From: Candidatus Hadersleviella danica | GTDB lineage: Bacteria > Chloroflexota > Anaerolineae > Promineifilales > Promineifilaceae | Length of the DNA stretch: 64,000 bases | Direction: 5' to 3' | Assembly (NCBI GenBank): GCA_016711405.1 | Contig: JADJSZ010000036.1 | Location: forward strand, 1 to 64,000 | In this document: positions 9,497-18,169 of the stretch, piece after piece | How positions within the stretch are numbered: the stretch's first letter is position 1 | Layout of the letters: each line of letters begins with the position of its first letter | Notes under the pieces: generated by a model | What the model was told of the DNA's origin: nothing | What the model saw: the letters and a program-made list of their open reading frames with translations, nothing else | Databases searched by the model: none | Program-made: the position numbers and the translations under genes

Positions 9497-10583
9497 ATGA
9501 AAAAGCTCCTCACCCTCACCCTCCTCCTCCTCCTCACCGCCTGCGGGGGCACGGCCGTGCCTGGAACCAACGGCCGTGCCCGAGCCACTGCCCACCCAAG
9601 CAGTGGTTGAAATAACCGTGGAGCCAACCCCAGTGCCACCCACCCCCACGGCCGAGCCATCGCCCATTCCCACGCCAACGCTCTACCCCACCTATCCCAC
9701 CCTCGTCTGGCTCCCCTACGGCACAGGAACCTATGGCAACCCCGTGGCCATTTTGCGCGATGGCGAGATGGTGTACGAACCCGAACCCACCCCCATCGAA
9801 ATTTTCTTCGATTACAACCCCCTCGACGGGCAAATTGCCTACGGAAGCGAGTTTTGGGGCAGTGCGGGGGACAATTTTGATTCAGTCACCGATTTATGGG
9901 TGTATGACTACGCCACAAAATCGGCCACCCAATGGCTAGAGGGGGGAGTCGGCCGTGCCGCGTGGTCGCCCGTACCCAATGAAGACGGCCGTACCCCTCT
10001 CGCCATCGCCCTGCACAATGGCCAAAACTACGATTTGGCCTTGCTGACGGGGCCAAACGAAGTGCAAATTTTGGGGCGCAACATAGACCCCTATTTCGCA
10101 TGGTCGCCCGACGGCCGCCAGATGGCCTATGTGCATGAGGGCAACTTGTTCACGGCCGCGCTCCCCATTACAGGCATGGTCGAAACCTTGTGGGCCAGCG
10201 ATGTCCACGCCAATGGTGGGTGGATTGGGGATGCGCCCGTCTGGGATTTGGAGCGCAACCTGCTCATCTACGCCGATGAGCCATTTGCCGTGGTAGACAT
10301 GACCACGGGCGAGGTTATTCGCCCCATTTTGCCCAGCGAATTGGCTCCCACACGGCCGACCAAGCTCCTGTGGGCGGCCGATTTGCGCCAACTTATCGTC
10401 CAAGAAGAAGGGATGATGGGCAACACCATCCGCGTCTACGAACTGGCCGAAGATTGGCGCAGTGTGCCCTACACCTATGCGGTAGAAAGCACCGTGCTGT
10501 TGGGCTGGTACACCGAGGGCGAAAGCCTGATGGTACTCGACGAAACATCCCGCGAACTGCGCATTCGGCCGCTCACCGAATAA
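9497..10583 (+). CDS. lipoprotein with TolB/WD40-like propeller segment (frameshifted)
   Basis: A signal peptide MKKLLTLTLLLLLTACGG with lipobox TAC starts at 9497. That frame closes at 9611, and the rest of the protein is read from 9576 in another frame. Removing one G near 9563 restores a continuous AVPEPTAVPEPLPTQAVVE linker, so a 1-nt insertion error is very likely. After a Pro/Thr linker the domain (about 60-360) carries propeller blades such as PYFAWSPDGRQMAYVHEGNLF and VWDLERNLLIYADEPFAVVD. It is probably an extracytoplasmic binding or sensing protein. Function unknown. Confidence 0.7.
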
Positions 10584-10889
10584 GGTTTTATGGCAAAAGG
10601 GCAAAAGAGCTAAAACGCAAAATCACTTAGGAACGCCAAGTTTTTAATCTGAACAAATGGATTGAGTTGGTCTTCTTTCAGCGCAAAGTCGCAAAGATGC
10701 AAAGACGCAAAGAAGCTCTTGAACCCTTTGCGTCTTTGCGCCTTCGCGTCTTTGCGTTAAAAAAACAGATTTGTTTACCTTATTTACCTGCCAATCCTTA
10801 AGACAAAATTCGTGCAATTCGTGCAATTCGTGTCTAAATTAACCTCCCTCCGTAAACTCTCTCCTCTCTCCTCTCTTCTCTCCTCTCCT
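10584..10889. repeat. intergenic region with inverted GCAAAGA repeats
   Basis: A 306-bp gap. At 10680-10716 units of GCAAAGN (CGCAAAGTCGCAAAGATGC) face the complementary CTTTGCGTCTTTGCG units at 10724-10758, giving a long stem followed by TTAAAAAA. This is a good candidate for the end of the lipoprotein transcript. Between 10818 and 10840 GTGCAATTC units occur, and CTCTCCT units precede the gnd start. No gene seen. Confidence 0.6.
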
Positions 10890-12305
10890 ATGAACCACCC
10901 CATCGGCATCATCGGCTTAGGCGCAATGGGCGCCAACCTTGCTCTGAACTTGGCCAGCCACGGCTACCCCACGGCCGGCTACGACAGCGACCCCGCCAAA
11001 CGAAACGCGCTACTGGTCCAAGCCAACGGCTTGCCCCTCACCACGGCCGCCAGCCTGCCCGACCTACTCGCCCAATTGCCCAGCCCACGCGCCATCATTT
11101 TGCTCGTACCCGCAGGCGCGGCCGTGGATGCCGTTTGCGGCGATTTGCTCGAGGCGGGCGTAGCGCCAGAAGACAGCATCATAGATTGTGGCAATAGCTT
11201 TTGGGAGGACACGGCCGCCCGAGAAGCAAAATATAGCGGCCGTTTTCGCTTTGTGGGCGCGGCCGTTTCAGGCGGAGCCGAAGGCGCACGCCACGGCCCC
11301 TCGCTCATGGTCGGCGGCGACCCCGCTAGTTGGGCACAACTGCGCCCCATGTGGGAGGCGATTTCAGCCAAGTTTCAAGGCGAGCCTTGCGTCGCCTACA
11401 TGGGCACGGGTGGGGCAGGCCATTTTGTCAAAATGGTGCATAACGGCATCGAATACGCCGACATGCAGTTAATCGCCGAGGTTTACCATTACCTGCGCTA
11501 CGCCCTCCATTTTGAGCCAGCCGCCATTGCCGATTTGTTTGCCAATTGGAACGAGGGGGAGTTGGCCAGCTATTTGCTCCAAATTTCGGCCGCTATTTTG
11601 CGCCAGCCCGATGGCTTGGGCGATGGCTTGCTCCTCGACAAAATCAGCGACCGCGCCGGCCAAAAGGGGACGGGCAGTTGGACGGTGGCCGTGGCCAGCC
11701 AGCTCGGCGTGCCCATTGGGGTAATTAGCGAGGCGGTGAACGCCCGTTTGGTGAGCCACATGGGGCTGGTGCGGCAGGGGGCGGCTCAACATTATGCGGT
11801 GCAAGGGGTAGATTTTGATTTTCCGCCTGTTTCGACAATGGCCTATCGGGCGAAAAAGGGGTTGTACATCGGCCGTGTCGTTGCCTATGCCCAAGGGTTC
11901 CACCTCCTGCAAAAAGCGGCCGAGGTGCATGGCTGGCCGTTCGATTACGGCCGTATTGCCGCCATTTGGCGAGCGGGGTGCATCATCCGTGCCGACTTGC
12001 TCCAACCCATCATGGCCGCCTTTGCGGCGCAACCCACTCTGCCCAATTTGTTGCTCGACCCCCACTTAGCGGCCGAGGTCAATAAACGCTGGGAGAGTTT
12101 GCGGGCGATGATTCCCACGGCCGCTTTTCTGGGCGCACCCATTTCCTGCCATGCCGCCGCCTTCAACTACGTCCAAACCTTGCTCACCCCCAACCCGTTG
12201 CCCACCAATCTCATCCAAGCCCAGCGCGATTACTTCGGGGCACACACCTACGAACGGGTGGATGCGGCCGTGGGCGAGCATTTTCACACGGAATGGGGGC
12301 AGTAG
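10890..12305 (+). CDS. gnd: 6-phosphogluconate dehydrogenase, decarboxylating
   Basis: A 471-residue enzyme of the oxidative pentose phosphate pathway (6-phosphogluconate to ribulose 5-phosphate, CO2 and NAD(P)H). The Rossmann motif IGIIGLGAMGANLALN is at the N-terminus, and the substrate-binding loop GGAEGARHGPSLMVGG precedes the catalytic KMVHNGIEYADMQLIAE. The C-terminal all-helical half has SYLLQISAAIL and QKGTGSWT. The length fits the long (E. coli-type) family. The ATG at 10890 is chosen because it immediately precedes the conserved HPIGIIG. Thirteen CGGCCG sites were counted in this gene alone. Confidence 0.95.
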   Translation: MNHPIGIIGLGAMGANLALNLASHGYPTAGYDSDPAKRNALLVQANGLPLTTAASLPDLLAQLPSPRAIILLVPAGAAVDAVCGDLLEAGVAPEDSIIDCGNSFWEDTAAREAKYSGRFRFVGAAVSGGAEGARHGPSLMVGGDPASWAQLRPMWEAISAKFQGEPCVAYMGTGGAGHFVKMVHNGIEYADMQLIAEVYHYLRYALHFEPAAIADLFANWNEGELASYLLQISAAILRQPDGLGDGLLLDKISDRAGQKGTGSWTVAVASQLGVPIGVISEAVNARLVSHMGLVRQGAAQHYAVQGVDFDFPPVSTMAYRAKKGLYIGRVVAYAQGFHLLQKAAEVHGWPFDYGRIAAIWRAGCIIRADLLQPIMAAFAAQPTLPNLLLDPHLAAEVNKRWESLRAMIPTAAFLGAPISCHAAAFNYVQTLLTPNPLPTNLIQAQRDYFGAHTYERVDAAVGEHFHTEWGQ

Positions 12306-12423
12306 GGGGGGGGACTGGGGACTCGAAGGTTATCGTGTCATTTGTCATTTGTCCCTCTCGTCCCTCGTCCCTGTCCAAATTTGCCAAGATGCGTTTAATT
12401 GCGCCGAACAGCTCTCATCCTGT

Positions 12424-12429
12424 TATAAT
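12424..12429 (+). promoter_or_regulatory. -10 box TATAAT of the GvpL/GvpF-like gene
   Basis: A perfect TATAAT ends 10 bases before the ATG at 12439, so transcription would start within a few bases of the start codon and the mRNA would be leaderless or nearly so. A weak -35 candidate TTGCGC lies at 12399-12404 with 19-bp spacing. Confidence 0.55.
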
Positions 12430-12438
12430 CACGGCCGT

Positions 12439-13450
12439 ATGAAGCAGTTATACGGGATTATCGCATTAGACGAGCAAGTTGAATGGCCTGCCCCACTGTA
12501 TGGGGTGGTGCATGGCCGTCTCACGGCCGTGGTCGGCGAAGCGGCCGTCACCAGCTTCCGCGATGTGCCTCCCCCCGAGTTAATGGGCTATTTGGAGGCT
12601 TATCAGGAGATTTTGGCGGGCTTGTGCCAACAAACGGCCGTTTTGCCCGTTCAATTCGGCTCTTTATTGCACAGCGACGAACAAGTCGAACAAGTCCTGC
12701 GTGCCCATGCCGATGAGTTTGAGCGGTTGCTGGGGCAGTTGGCCGAGATGATTCAACTGGAGGTAGCCCTGACATGGGATGCCCGCGCCATTTTGACCGA
12801 AATTGCCAATAGTTTGCATGTCGGCAATGTCAAACAGGAAGTGGAGGGGCGTTCGGCGGCCGAGATTCGCGCCGCGCAAGAGGGGTTGCGCCGCCAAGTG
12901 CAAATCACATTTGTGCAACGGCAAGCGGAACTGGAGCAGGTGGTGCGCCAACAAGTGCAACCTGTGGCTCATACAGTCGTTAAATTGCCCCAAACCGATG
13001 ACAACACGGCCGTTCACCTCGCCCTCATCGTCCCGCGTGCCGAGCAAGAACGCGCCCAACAGTTGCTGGATACCCTCCGCCAGCGCATCCAAATGAAATG
13101 CCACCTCGACTGGCGTGGGCCGCTCTACCCCCGCGATTTTGCCAGTGTGGTCGTGCGCGTGCCCAATTTCAGCCTCGTCGCCCATGCGCGGGAGCTGTTG
13201 GGGGCTGGAAACGGCCGCGCTCGAAGAGATCCGCGCCGCCTATTACGCCCACAAGTATTACATCCAGCCCAGCCAAAACTCCAATTTAGATAGCATTGTC
13301 AACATGCTGGAATTGGCACAGGCGTATAAATTGCTCAAAGAGTTGGCCGAAAATCAGGGAGGGGATGTGTGCCACATGGATGCTGTCTCAGTCGAGCAGA
13401 CGATTGCCCTCAATTTGCTCTACCCCACCTCAGACAGCGCCAAGGCATAG
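12439..13450 (+). CDS. GvpL/GvpF-family protein (frameshifted)
   Basis: The N-terminal 250 residues match the GvpL/GvpF gas-vesicle family: MKQLYGIIAL, VVGEAAVTSFRDVPP, YQEILAGLCQQTAVLPVQFGSLLHS, VEVALTWD-like block, and YPRDFASVVVRVPNFS. The frame breaks in the G-run at 13199-13203. With one G fewer it continues as GLETAALEEIRAAYYAHKYY and ends at 13450, so a 1-nt insertion is likely. The last 80 residues (NMLELAQAYKLLKELAENQGGD) are helical and extend beyond the usual domain. No other gvp gene is present here, so a role in gas vesicles is uncertain. Confidence 0.7.
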
Positions 13451-13557
13451 GAACCGCCGAGCGCCAAAGCCGACTGGAGAAAGGACGAATTACGAAATTA
13501 CTCGAGAGATGTCGTACTTCGTAATTCGTAATTCGTAATTTATCCTTTTTCACATTT
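13451..13557. repeat. AATTCGT-type 7-bp repeats
   Basis: GACGAATTACGAAATTAC at 13485-13502 faces TCGTAATTCGTAATTCG at 13518-13536, giving an inverted, tandem 7-bp repeat. A second copy of the same family lies at 13860-13925 on the other side of the small membrane gene, and a third at 27325-27400. Confidence 0.75.
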
Positions 13558-13851
13558 CTAAACCCTCAAGGTGGCCACCGCCACAAGGGCAATGAGCAAA
13601 ATCACCCCAAACATCAACAACCCCATTGCTTGCTGATGCGCCCGCTGAATACGGCCGTCGTTAGGCAACTCATCGGTGTGTTCCTCCTCCACATCGCGCA
13701 CGGCCGTCCACGGCCACAGCATCGCAAAACGGCCGCTGGTCATGTGGTACACCACCAGCCATGTACACTTCAGGCAATAGCTCCCCGCTTGGGTGCGGTT
13801 GCCCGGCCAAAAAAAACGCGCCCCATTTGTAACGTTATACAATCGCATCAT
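13558..13851 (-). CDS. small membrane protein, unknown
   Basis: A 97-residue ORF between two repeat blocks of the AATTCGT family. The C-terminal 25 residues (MGLLMFGVILLIALVAVATLRV) form one membrane helix. The preceding part holds a CLKC-type pair and RDVEEEHTDELPNDGR. No family recognised. It could be co-transcribed with the propeller gene lying to its right on the same strand. Confidence 0.45.
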   Translation of the reverse strand: MMRLYNVTNGARFFWPGNRTQAGSYCLKCTWLVVYHMTSGRFAMLWPWTAVRDVEEEHTDELPNDGRIQRAHQQAMGLLMFGVILLIALVAVATLRV

Positions 13852-13941
13852 CGCCTCCAGATTGAATTACGAAGTACGAATTACGAAGTACGAACGAGTA
13901 ATTTCGTACTTCGTAATTCGTCCTTCGGCCTTTGTCCTTTT

Positions 13942-15819
13942 TTACCGCCGCACAATGCCAGCGGCCGTGGCCAGCCACACCCCTCCATCGGCGGCGAGGT
14001 GCAGGTGGGTAATGTCGTTGCTGGGCAAGCCATCGGCCGTGGTCAGCCAGTGCCAACGGCCGTGGGCATATTGTACCAGCCCCACATCGGTTGCCAGCCA
14101 CAAATTTAGGCCATCTTGCACGGCCAGTTGGCGAATAACGGCCGTGGCGGGCAACGGCCAATCCACCTCAAACTCACGCCACCCCTGCCCATCATACCGC
14201 GCCAGCGCAGTGGAGCTGGCCAACCACAACGCCCCATCTTGCCCCAGTGTGAGCGCCACCCAAGCGGCCGTGGGAGCCGCCACTGGCGCAAGCCCGCTTG
14301 CCGTGGCTTCCCACAACACCCCCTCCTGCAAAAAATAAAGCGTCTCCCCCCACACCGCCATCTGGCTGGGCGGACGATAGCCAACGGCCGTGACAAAATC
14401 GCACTGCCAGCCTGCGTCTTGGGGCGTGAGCCGAAACAGCCCATCGTGGGCGATGAGCCACCACACGCCACTGGCTGACCAACGCACTCCGCGCACGGTG
14501 GAGCCATAAATGTGCCCTTCCGCGCTCGTCGCACAGCTCCGCTCGGCCCAATCCCCGCCCCGTGGCCGCTGGAAAAGCCCTTGGGCGGGCGTGTTAAAGA
14601 CGGCCACAAGCCCCCCCGCTGAATCTGTGCCGAAAGCTGTTAGCTGGTGGGTCGGCCGTTCATGCACGGTGGGTATGAGGTTCCAATTGGCTCCATCAAA
14701 TTGGTAGAGTGCCTCGGCCGTGGTCAGCCAAAGTTGCCCATCGGTTTCGTAGAACCCCGTGGCAAGGCTGGGGGCGCTGGGCTGGGCGAGGGTATGTGAT
14801 GCGCCCGTGGCCGCCAGCCCATGCACGCCGCTGTCGGTTCCTAGCCACACCCCCTCGGCCGAGGGCGCAATGGCTTGCACCTCGCGCAGGAAAGCGTCTC
14901 CTGCAAGCGGGAAGAAGGCGGGCACTGCCGTACTGCTGGCCAATTGGCTCGTGCCCGTGGCGTTGCCCACCCACAGCGACCCATCGGCCGCCGTAGCCAG
15001 TGCCCGCACGGGGTGGCGCAGGGTGGGGATGGCCCGCCATGTGGCCCCATCCCACCATGCCAGCCCTTCAGTTGTGCCCGCCCACACCCCCTCGGCCGTG
15101 TAGGCAAGGGCGGTGATGTCGTGGCTGGGCAAGCCATCGGCCGTGGTGAAGGTGCGCCATGTGCGGCCGTCCGTCCACTCGATGCCTTGGGGGGTGGCCA
15201 GCCATAATTCGGAACCAAGGGGCAAAATGGCGTGGATGGGCAAGGGGGCAATTTGCCAAACGGTGCGCCCTGTGGCTTGCCAGCGTTGGCGGGCGGGGTC
15301 GAATTGGGCAAGGCCAGCGGCCGTGCCCGCCAACAGTTCCCCCGCTGGGGTTAGGGCTAAATCATGAATGGTGTCGCTGGGCAAGCCAGTGGTGGTGGTG
15401 AAAATTTGCCATGCACGGCCGTCGTACTGCGCCACACCCGCCCCTGCGCTCCCCACCCAAATGCGGCCGTGGGCATCGGCCGCCACAGCGGTGAGTTCGT
15501 GGCTGGGCAGGCCGTGTTCGGCGCGGAAATGGGCGTGGTCGGCCGTGGCCACATCCCACACGAGCAGGCCACCCCCTGTGGCGGCCCAGAGCAAACCATT
15601 GTGCGCCAGCACATCGCGCACGGGCAAGGGGTTGGCCCAGCTTTGCCCCGCCGTAGAGCGGGCGAGGGTGGGCTGGGGCAGTCCCGCCCAATTGCGGGTG
15701 GATGGGTTGGAGGGTGTGGGGGGAAGCGCGGCCGTGAGGAGAGGCGCAACCACCCCAAAAGCGAAGGCCAAGACCAACAAGGTGAGCAAAACGGCCAGCA
15801 GAATGAGGTAACGGCGCAT
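13942..15819 (-). CDS. membrane-anchored two-component-type propeller protein without kinase
   Basis: A 625-residue protein with an N-terminal signal anchor (YLILLAVLLTLLVLAFAFGVVAPLL) and then about a dozen propeller repeats such as GLPSHELTAVAADAHGRIWVG, GLPSDTIHDLALTPAGELLAG and GLPSNDITHLHLAADGGVWLA. These match the Reg_prop repeats of hybrid two-component sensors (two seven-bladed propellers). Unlike those sensors it stops after the last blade, with no histidine kinase or output domain. It is probably an exported ligand- or polymer-binding protein. Confidence 0.75.
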   Translation of the reverse strand: MRRYLILLAVLLTLLVLAFAFGVVAPLLTAALPPTPSNPSTRNWAGLPQPTLARSTAGQSWANPLPVRDVLAHNGLLWAATGGGLLVWDVATADHAHFRAEHGLPSHELTAVAADAHGRIWVGSAGAGVAQYDGRAWQIFTTTTGLPSDTIHDLALTPAGELLAGTAAGLAQFDPARQRWQATGRTVWQIAPLPIHAILPLGSELWLATPQGIEWTDGRTWRTFTTADGLPSHDITALAYTAEGVWAGTTEGLAWWDGATWRAIPTLRHPVRALATAADGSLWVGNATGTSQLASSTAVPAFFPLAGDAFLREVQAIAPSAEGVWLGTDSGVHGLAATGASHTLAQPSAPSLATGFYETDGQLWLTTAEALYQFDGANWNLIPTVHERPTHQLTAFGTDSAGGLVAVFNTPAQGLFQRPRGGDWAERSCATSAEGHIYGSTVRGVRWSASGVWWLIAHDGLFRLTPQDAGWQCDFVTAVGYRPPSQMAVWGETLYFLQEGVLWEATASGLAPVAAPTAAWVALTLGQDGALWLASSTALARYDGQGWREFEVDWPLPATAVIRQLAVQDGLNLWLATDVGLVQYAHGRWHWLTTADGLPSNDITHLHLAADGGVWLATAAGIVRR

Positions 15820-15850
15820 GGGAAAGCAGGGGAGTGGTGTATTGGTGTAG

Positions 15851-15886
15851 GGGTATAGTGGTGTATTTTAATATACCACTATACCC
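15851..15886. terminator. 12-bp hairpin of GGTATAG-type repeats
   Basis: GGGTATAGTGGT at 15851-15862 pairs perfectly with ACCACTATACCC at 15875-15886. The block belongs to the same repeat family as 7790-7886 and 18060-18165 and lies between two divergently transcribed genes, so it is not a simple 3' terminator. Confidence 0.5.
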
Positions 15887-15950
15887 ATAGACTTATACAC
15901 TCAAGCACACCAGTGTCAAATCACTATCATTGTCATGGGGCGGGGCGGCT

Positions 15951-15966
15951 TGTGACAAATTTCACA
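15951..15966. promoter_or_regulatory. CRP-type palindrome upstream of PEP carboxykinase
   Basis: TGTGACAAATTTCACA is a perfect TGTGA-N6-TCACA site, the consensus of CRP-family regulators, 142 bp before the pckG start codon. No CRP-like gene is in the window, so the regulator is inferred only. Confidence 0.5.
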
Positions 15967-16107
15967 AACGGCCGTGACAATACTCACTGGGGCAAAAACG
16001 GCCGAGGGGGTATCCTTCCCCCTGTACAGTTTCACAACCAACGACTAAAATTGCAAACATCTACCCCACCCCAACCCCTTCCCAGCCGCATCAACAGGAG
16101 AAAAATA

Positions 16108-17940
16108 ATGACCATTTCATTTCCCGCCCAGCTAAAAAATAGCGCTGTCCAAACATGGATTGCTGACATGGTGGCTTTGTGCCAACCCGATAGCATCTAC
16201 TTTTGCGATGGTTCCGAGGCCGAATACAACCTCATGTGCCAACGGCTCGTCGAGAGCGGTACCTTTATTAAATTGAATGAAGAACTGCGCCCCAACAGCT
16301 ATTTGAGCCGCTCTGACCCGACCGATGTGGCACGGGTGGAAAACCGCACCTACATTTGCAGTATCAGCAAAGCGGATGCAGGGCCAACCAACAATTGGGT
16401 AGACCCCAAAGAGATGCACAACACGTTAGACGGCCTGTTCGCAGGGTCTATGCACGGCCGTACCATGTACATCATCCCCTTCAGCATGGGGCCGCTCGGC
16501 TCGCCCATCGCCCAAATTGGCATCCAACTGACCGATTCGGCTTATGTGGTGGCCAATATGCGGATTATGGCACGGGTGGATGCGGCCGTGTGGGATTTGC
16601 TCGGCACCGAAGAAGCCTTTGTGCCCTGCGTCCACTCCGTTGGCGCACCACTGGCCGCTGGCCAAGCGGATGTGCCGTGGCCCAGCAACAAAGAGACCAA
16701 ATACATCGTCCACTTCCCCGAAGAGCGTTCCATTTGGTCGTATGGGAGTGGCTACGGTGGCAATGCGTTGCTCGGCAAAAAATGCTTGGCGCTCCGCATC
16801 GCCTCTAAAATGGCTTTGGATGAGGGGTGGTTGGCCGAACACATGCTCATTTTGGGCGTGGAAGACCCACACGGCGAAAAAACGTATGTCGCGGCCGCTT
16901 TCCCCAGTGCTTGCGGCAAAACCAACTTCGCCATGCTCAACCCACCCGCCGAGATGGAAGGGTGGAAAGTGACCACGATTGGGGATGACATTGCGTGGCT
17001 CAAGCCCAATGGCAGTGGCGAACTCCGCGCCATCAACCCCGAGACAGGCTTCTTTGGGGTGGCTCCGGGCACATCCTACAAGACCAATTCGAGCGCGATG
17101 GATGCCTGCGCCCGCAACGCCATCTTTACCAATGTGGCCCTGACCCCCGAGGGAGATGTGTGGTGGGAAGGCATGACCGATACCCCACCCGCCGAGGCGA
17201 TTGATTGGCTGGGCCAGCCGTGGACACCCGGTTGCGGCCGTAAAGCGGCCCATCCCAACGCCCGCTTTACAGCCCCCGCCAGCCAATGCCCTGTGATTGA
17301 CCCTGAGTGGGAAAACCCCGCTGGTGTGCCGATTAGTGCTATTATTTTCGGCGGCCGTCGCAAAGACACTGTGCCGCTGGTGTTTCAATCGTTCAACTGG
17401 ATTTATGGCGTATATGCGGGGGCAACGATGGGTTCAGAACCAACGGCCGCCGCGGCCGATGCCTCCACCCAAGTGCGCCGCGACCCCATGGCGATGTTGC
17501 CTTTTGTGGGCTACCACATGGCCAGCTACTTCAATCACTGGTTGCAATTCGGCCGTGAATTGCCCCACCCACCCCGCATCTTCTGCGTCAACTGGTTCCG
17601 CCAAGATGAAACCGGCAAATGGCTGTGGCCCGGCTTCGGCGAAAACATGCGCGTCCTCAAGTGGATTGTCGAGCGCACCCACGGCCATGCAGTGGCCATC
17701 GAAAGCCCCATTGGTTGGATGCCCCGCTACAAAGATTTCGACTGGCGCGGCTCCGATTTCACCCACGAGCAATTCCAAGCGGTCATGTCGGTGGATGTGG
17801 AAAAGTGGAAGGAAGAAGTGCTTTCCCACGAGGAACTATTCGTGAAGCTCTACGACCGGTTGCCCAAAGAACTCATCGGCGTGCGCGAACTGCTCCTCTC
17901 CAGCCTGTGGCGTTCGCCCACATACTGGGAATTTCTGTAG
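16108..17940 (+). CDS. pckG: phosphoenolpyruvate carboxykinase (GTP)
   Basis: A 610-residue cytosolic enzyme that converts oxaloacetate and GTP to PEP, CO2 and GDP in gluconeogenesis. The length and motifs are those of the GTP family: the kinase P-loop FPSACGKTNFAM, the metal-binding TIGDDIAWL, the substrate loop SYGSGYGGNALLGKKCLALR and the PEP-binding region NNWVDPKEM. An AGGAG (CAGGAGAAAAATA) sets the ATG at 16108. The CRP-like site upstream fits carbon-source control. A 10-bp GAAA hairpin follows the gene. Confidence 0.96.
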   Translation: MTISFPAQLKNSAVQTWIADMVALCQPDSIYFCDGSEAEYNLMCQRLVESGTFIKLNEELRPNSYLSRSDPTDVARVENRTYICSISKADAGPTNNWVDPKEMHNTLDGLFAGSMHGRTMYIIPFSMGPLGSPIAQIGIQLTDSAYVVANMRIMARVDAAVWDLLGTEEAFVPCVHSVGAPLAAGQADVPWPSNKETKYIVHFPEERSIWSYGSGYGGNALLGKKCLALRIASKMALDEGWLAEHMLILGVEDPHGEKTYVAAAFPSACGKTNFAMLNPPAEMEGWKVTTIGDDIAWLKPNGSGELRAINPETGFFGVAPGTSYKTNSSAMDACARNAIFTNVALTPEGDVWWEGMTDTPPAEAIDWLGQPWTPGCGRKAAHPNARFTAPASQCPVIDPEWENPAGVPISAIIFGGRRKDTVPLVFQSFNWIYGVYAGATMGSEPTAAAADASTQVRRDPMAMLPFVGYHMASYFNHWLQFGRELPHPPRIFCVNWFRQDETGKWLWPGFGENMRVLKWIVERTHGHAVAIESPIGWMPRYKDFDWRGSDFTHEQFQAVMSVDVEKWKEEVLSHEELFVKLYDRLPKELIGVRELLLSSLWRSPTYWEFL

Positions 17941-17944
17941 AGGA

Positions 17945-18165
17945 GCTACTCGTTAGTCGTTACTGGTTATTGGGTTACTGGTTAGTGGTTACTCAAATAA
18001 CCTCTAACGAATAACCAATAACGAATCCCCCCCGCCCCAAGGAAACTTGGGGCGGTTGTGTTATTGGGGTATATTTGTATAGTCGTATATTGGTGTATTT
18101 GTCTATTAAGCCACCCCACCACCAATATACCTCTACACTCATATACCAATATACATCTCCATCCC
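17945..18165. repeat. ATAACCA and GGTGTAT repeat families around the pckG terminator
   Basis: GTTACTGGTTA-type units at 17950-17996 face AATAACCAATAACGA units at 18007-18026. After the terminator, GTATATT/GGTGTAT units at 18066-18105 face ATATACC units at 18122-18155. Both halves are degenerate 7-bp tandem repeats arranged head to head. Confidence 0.7.
18032..18060 (+). terminator. intrinsic-type hairpin after pckG
   Basis: CCGCCCCAAG (18032-18041), loop GAAA, CTTGGGGCGG (18046-18055), then TTGTGTTATT. A perfect 10-bp stem with a stable tetraloop and a T-rich tail. Confidence 0.7.
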
Positions 18166-18169
18166 CCCC

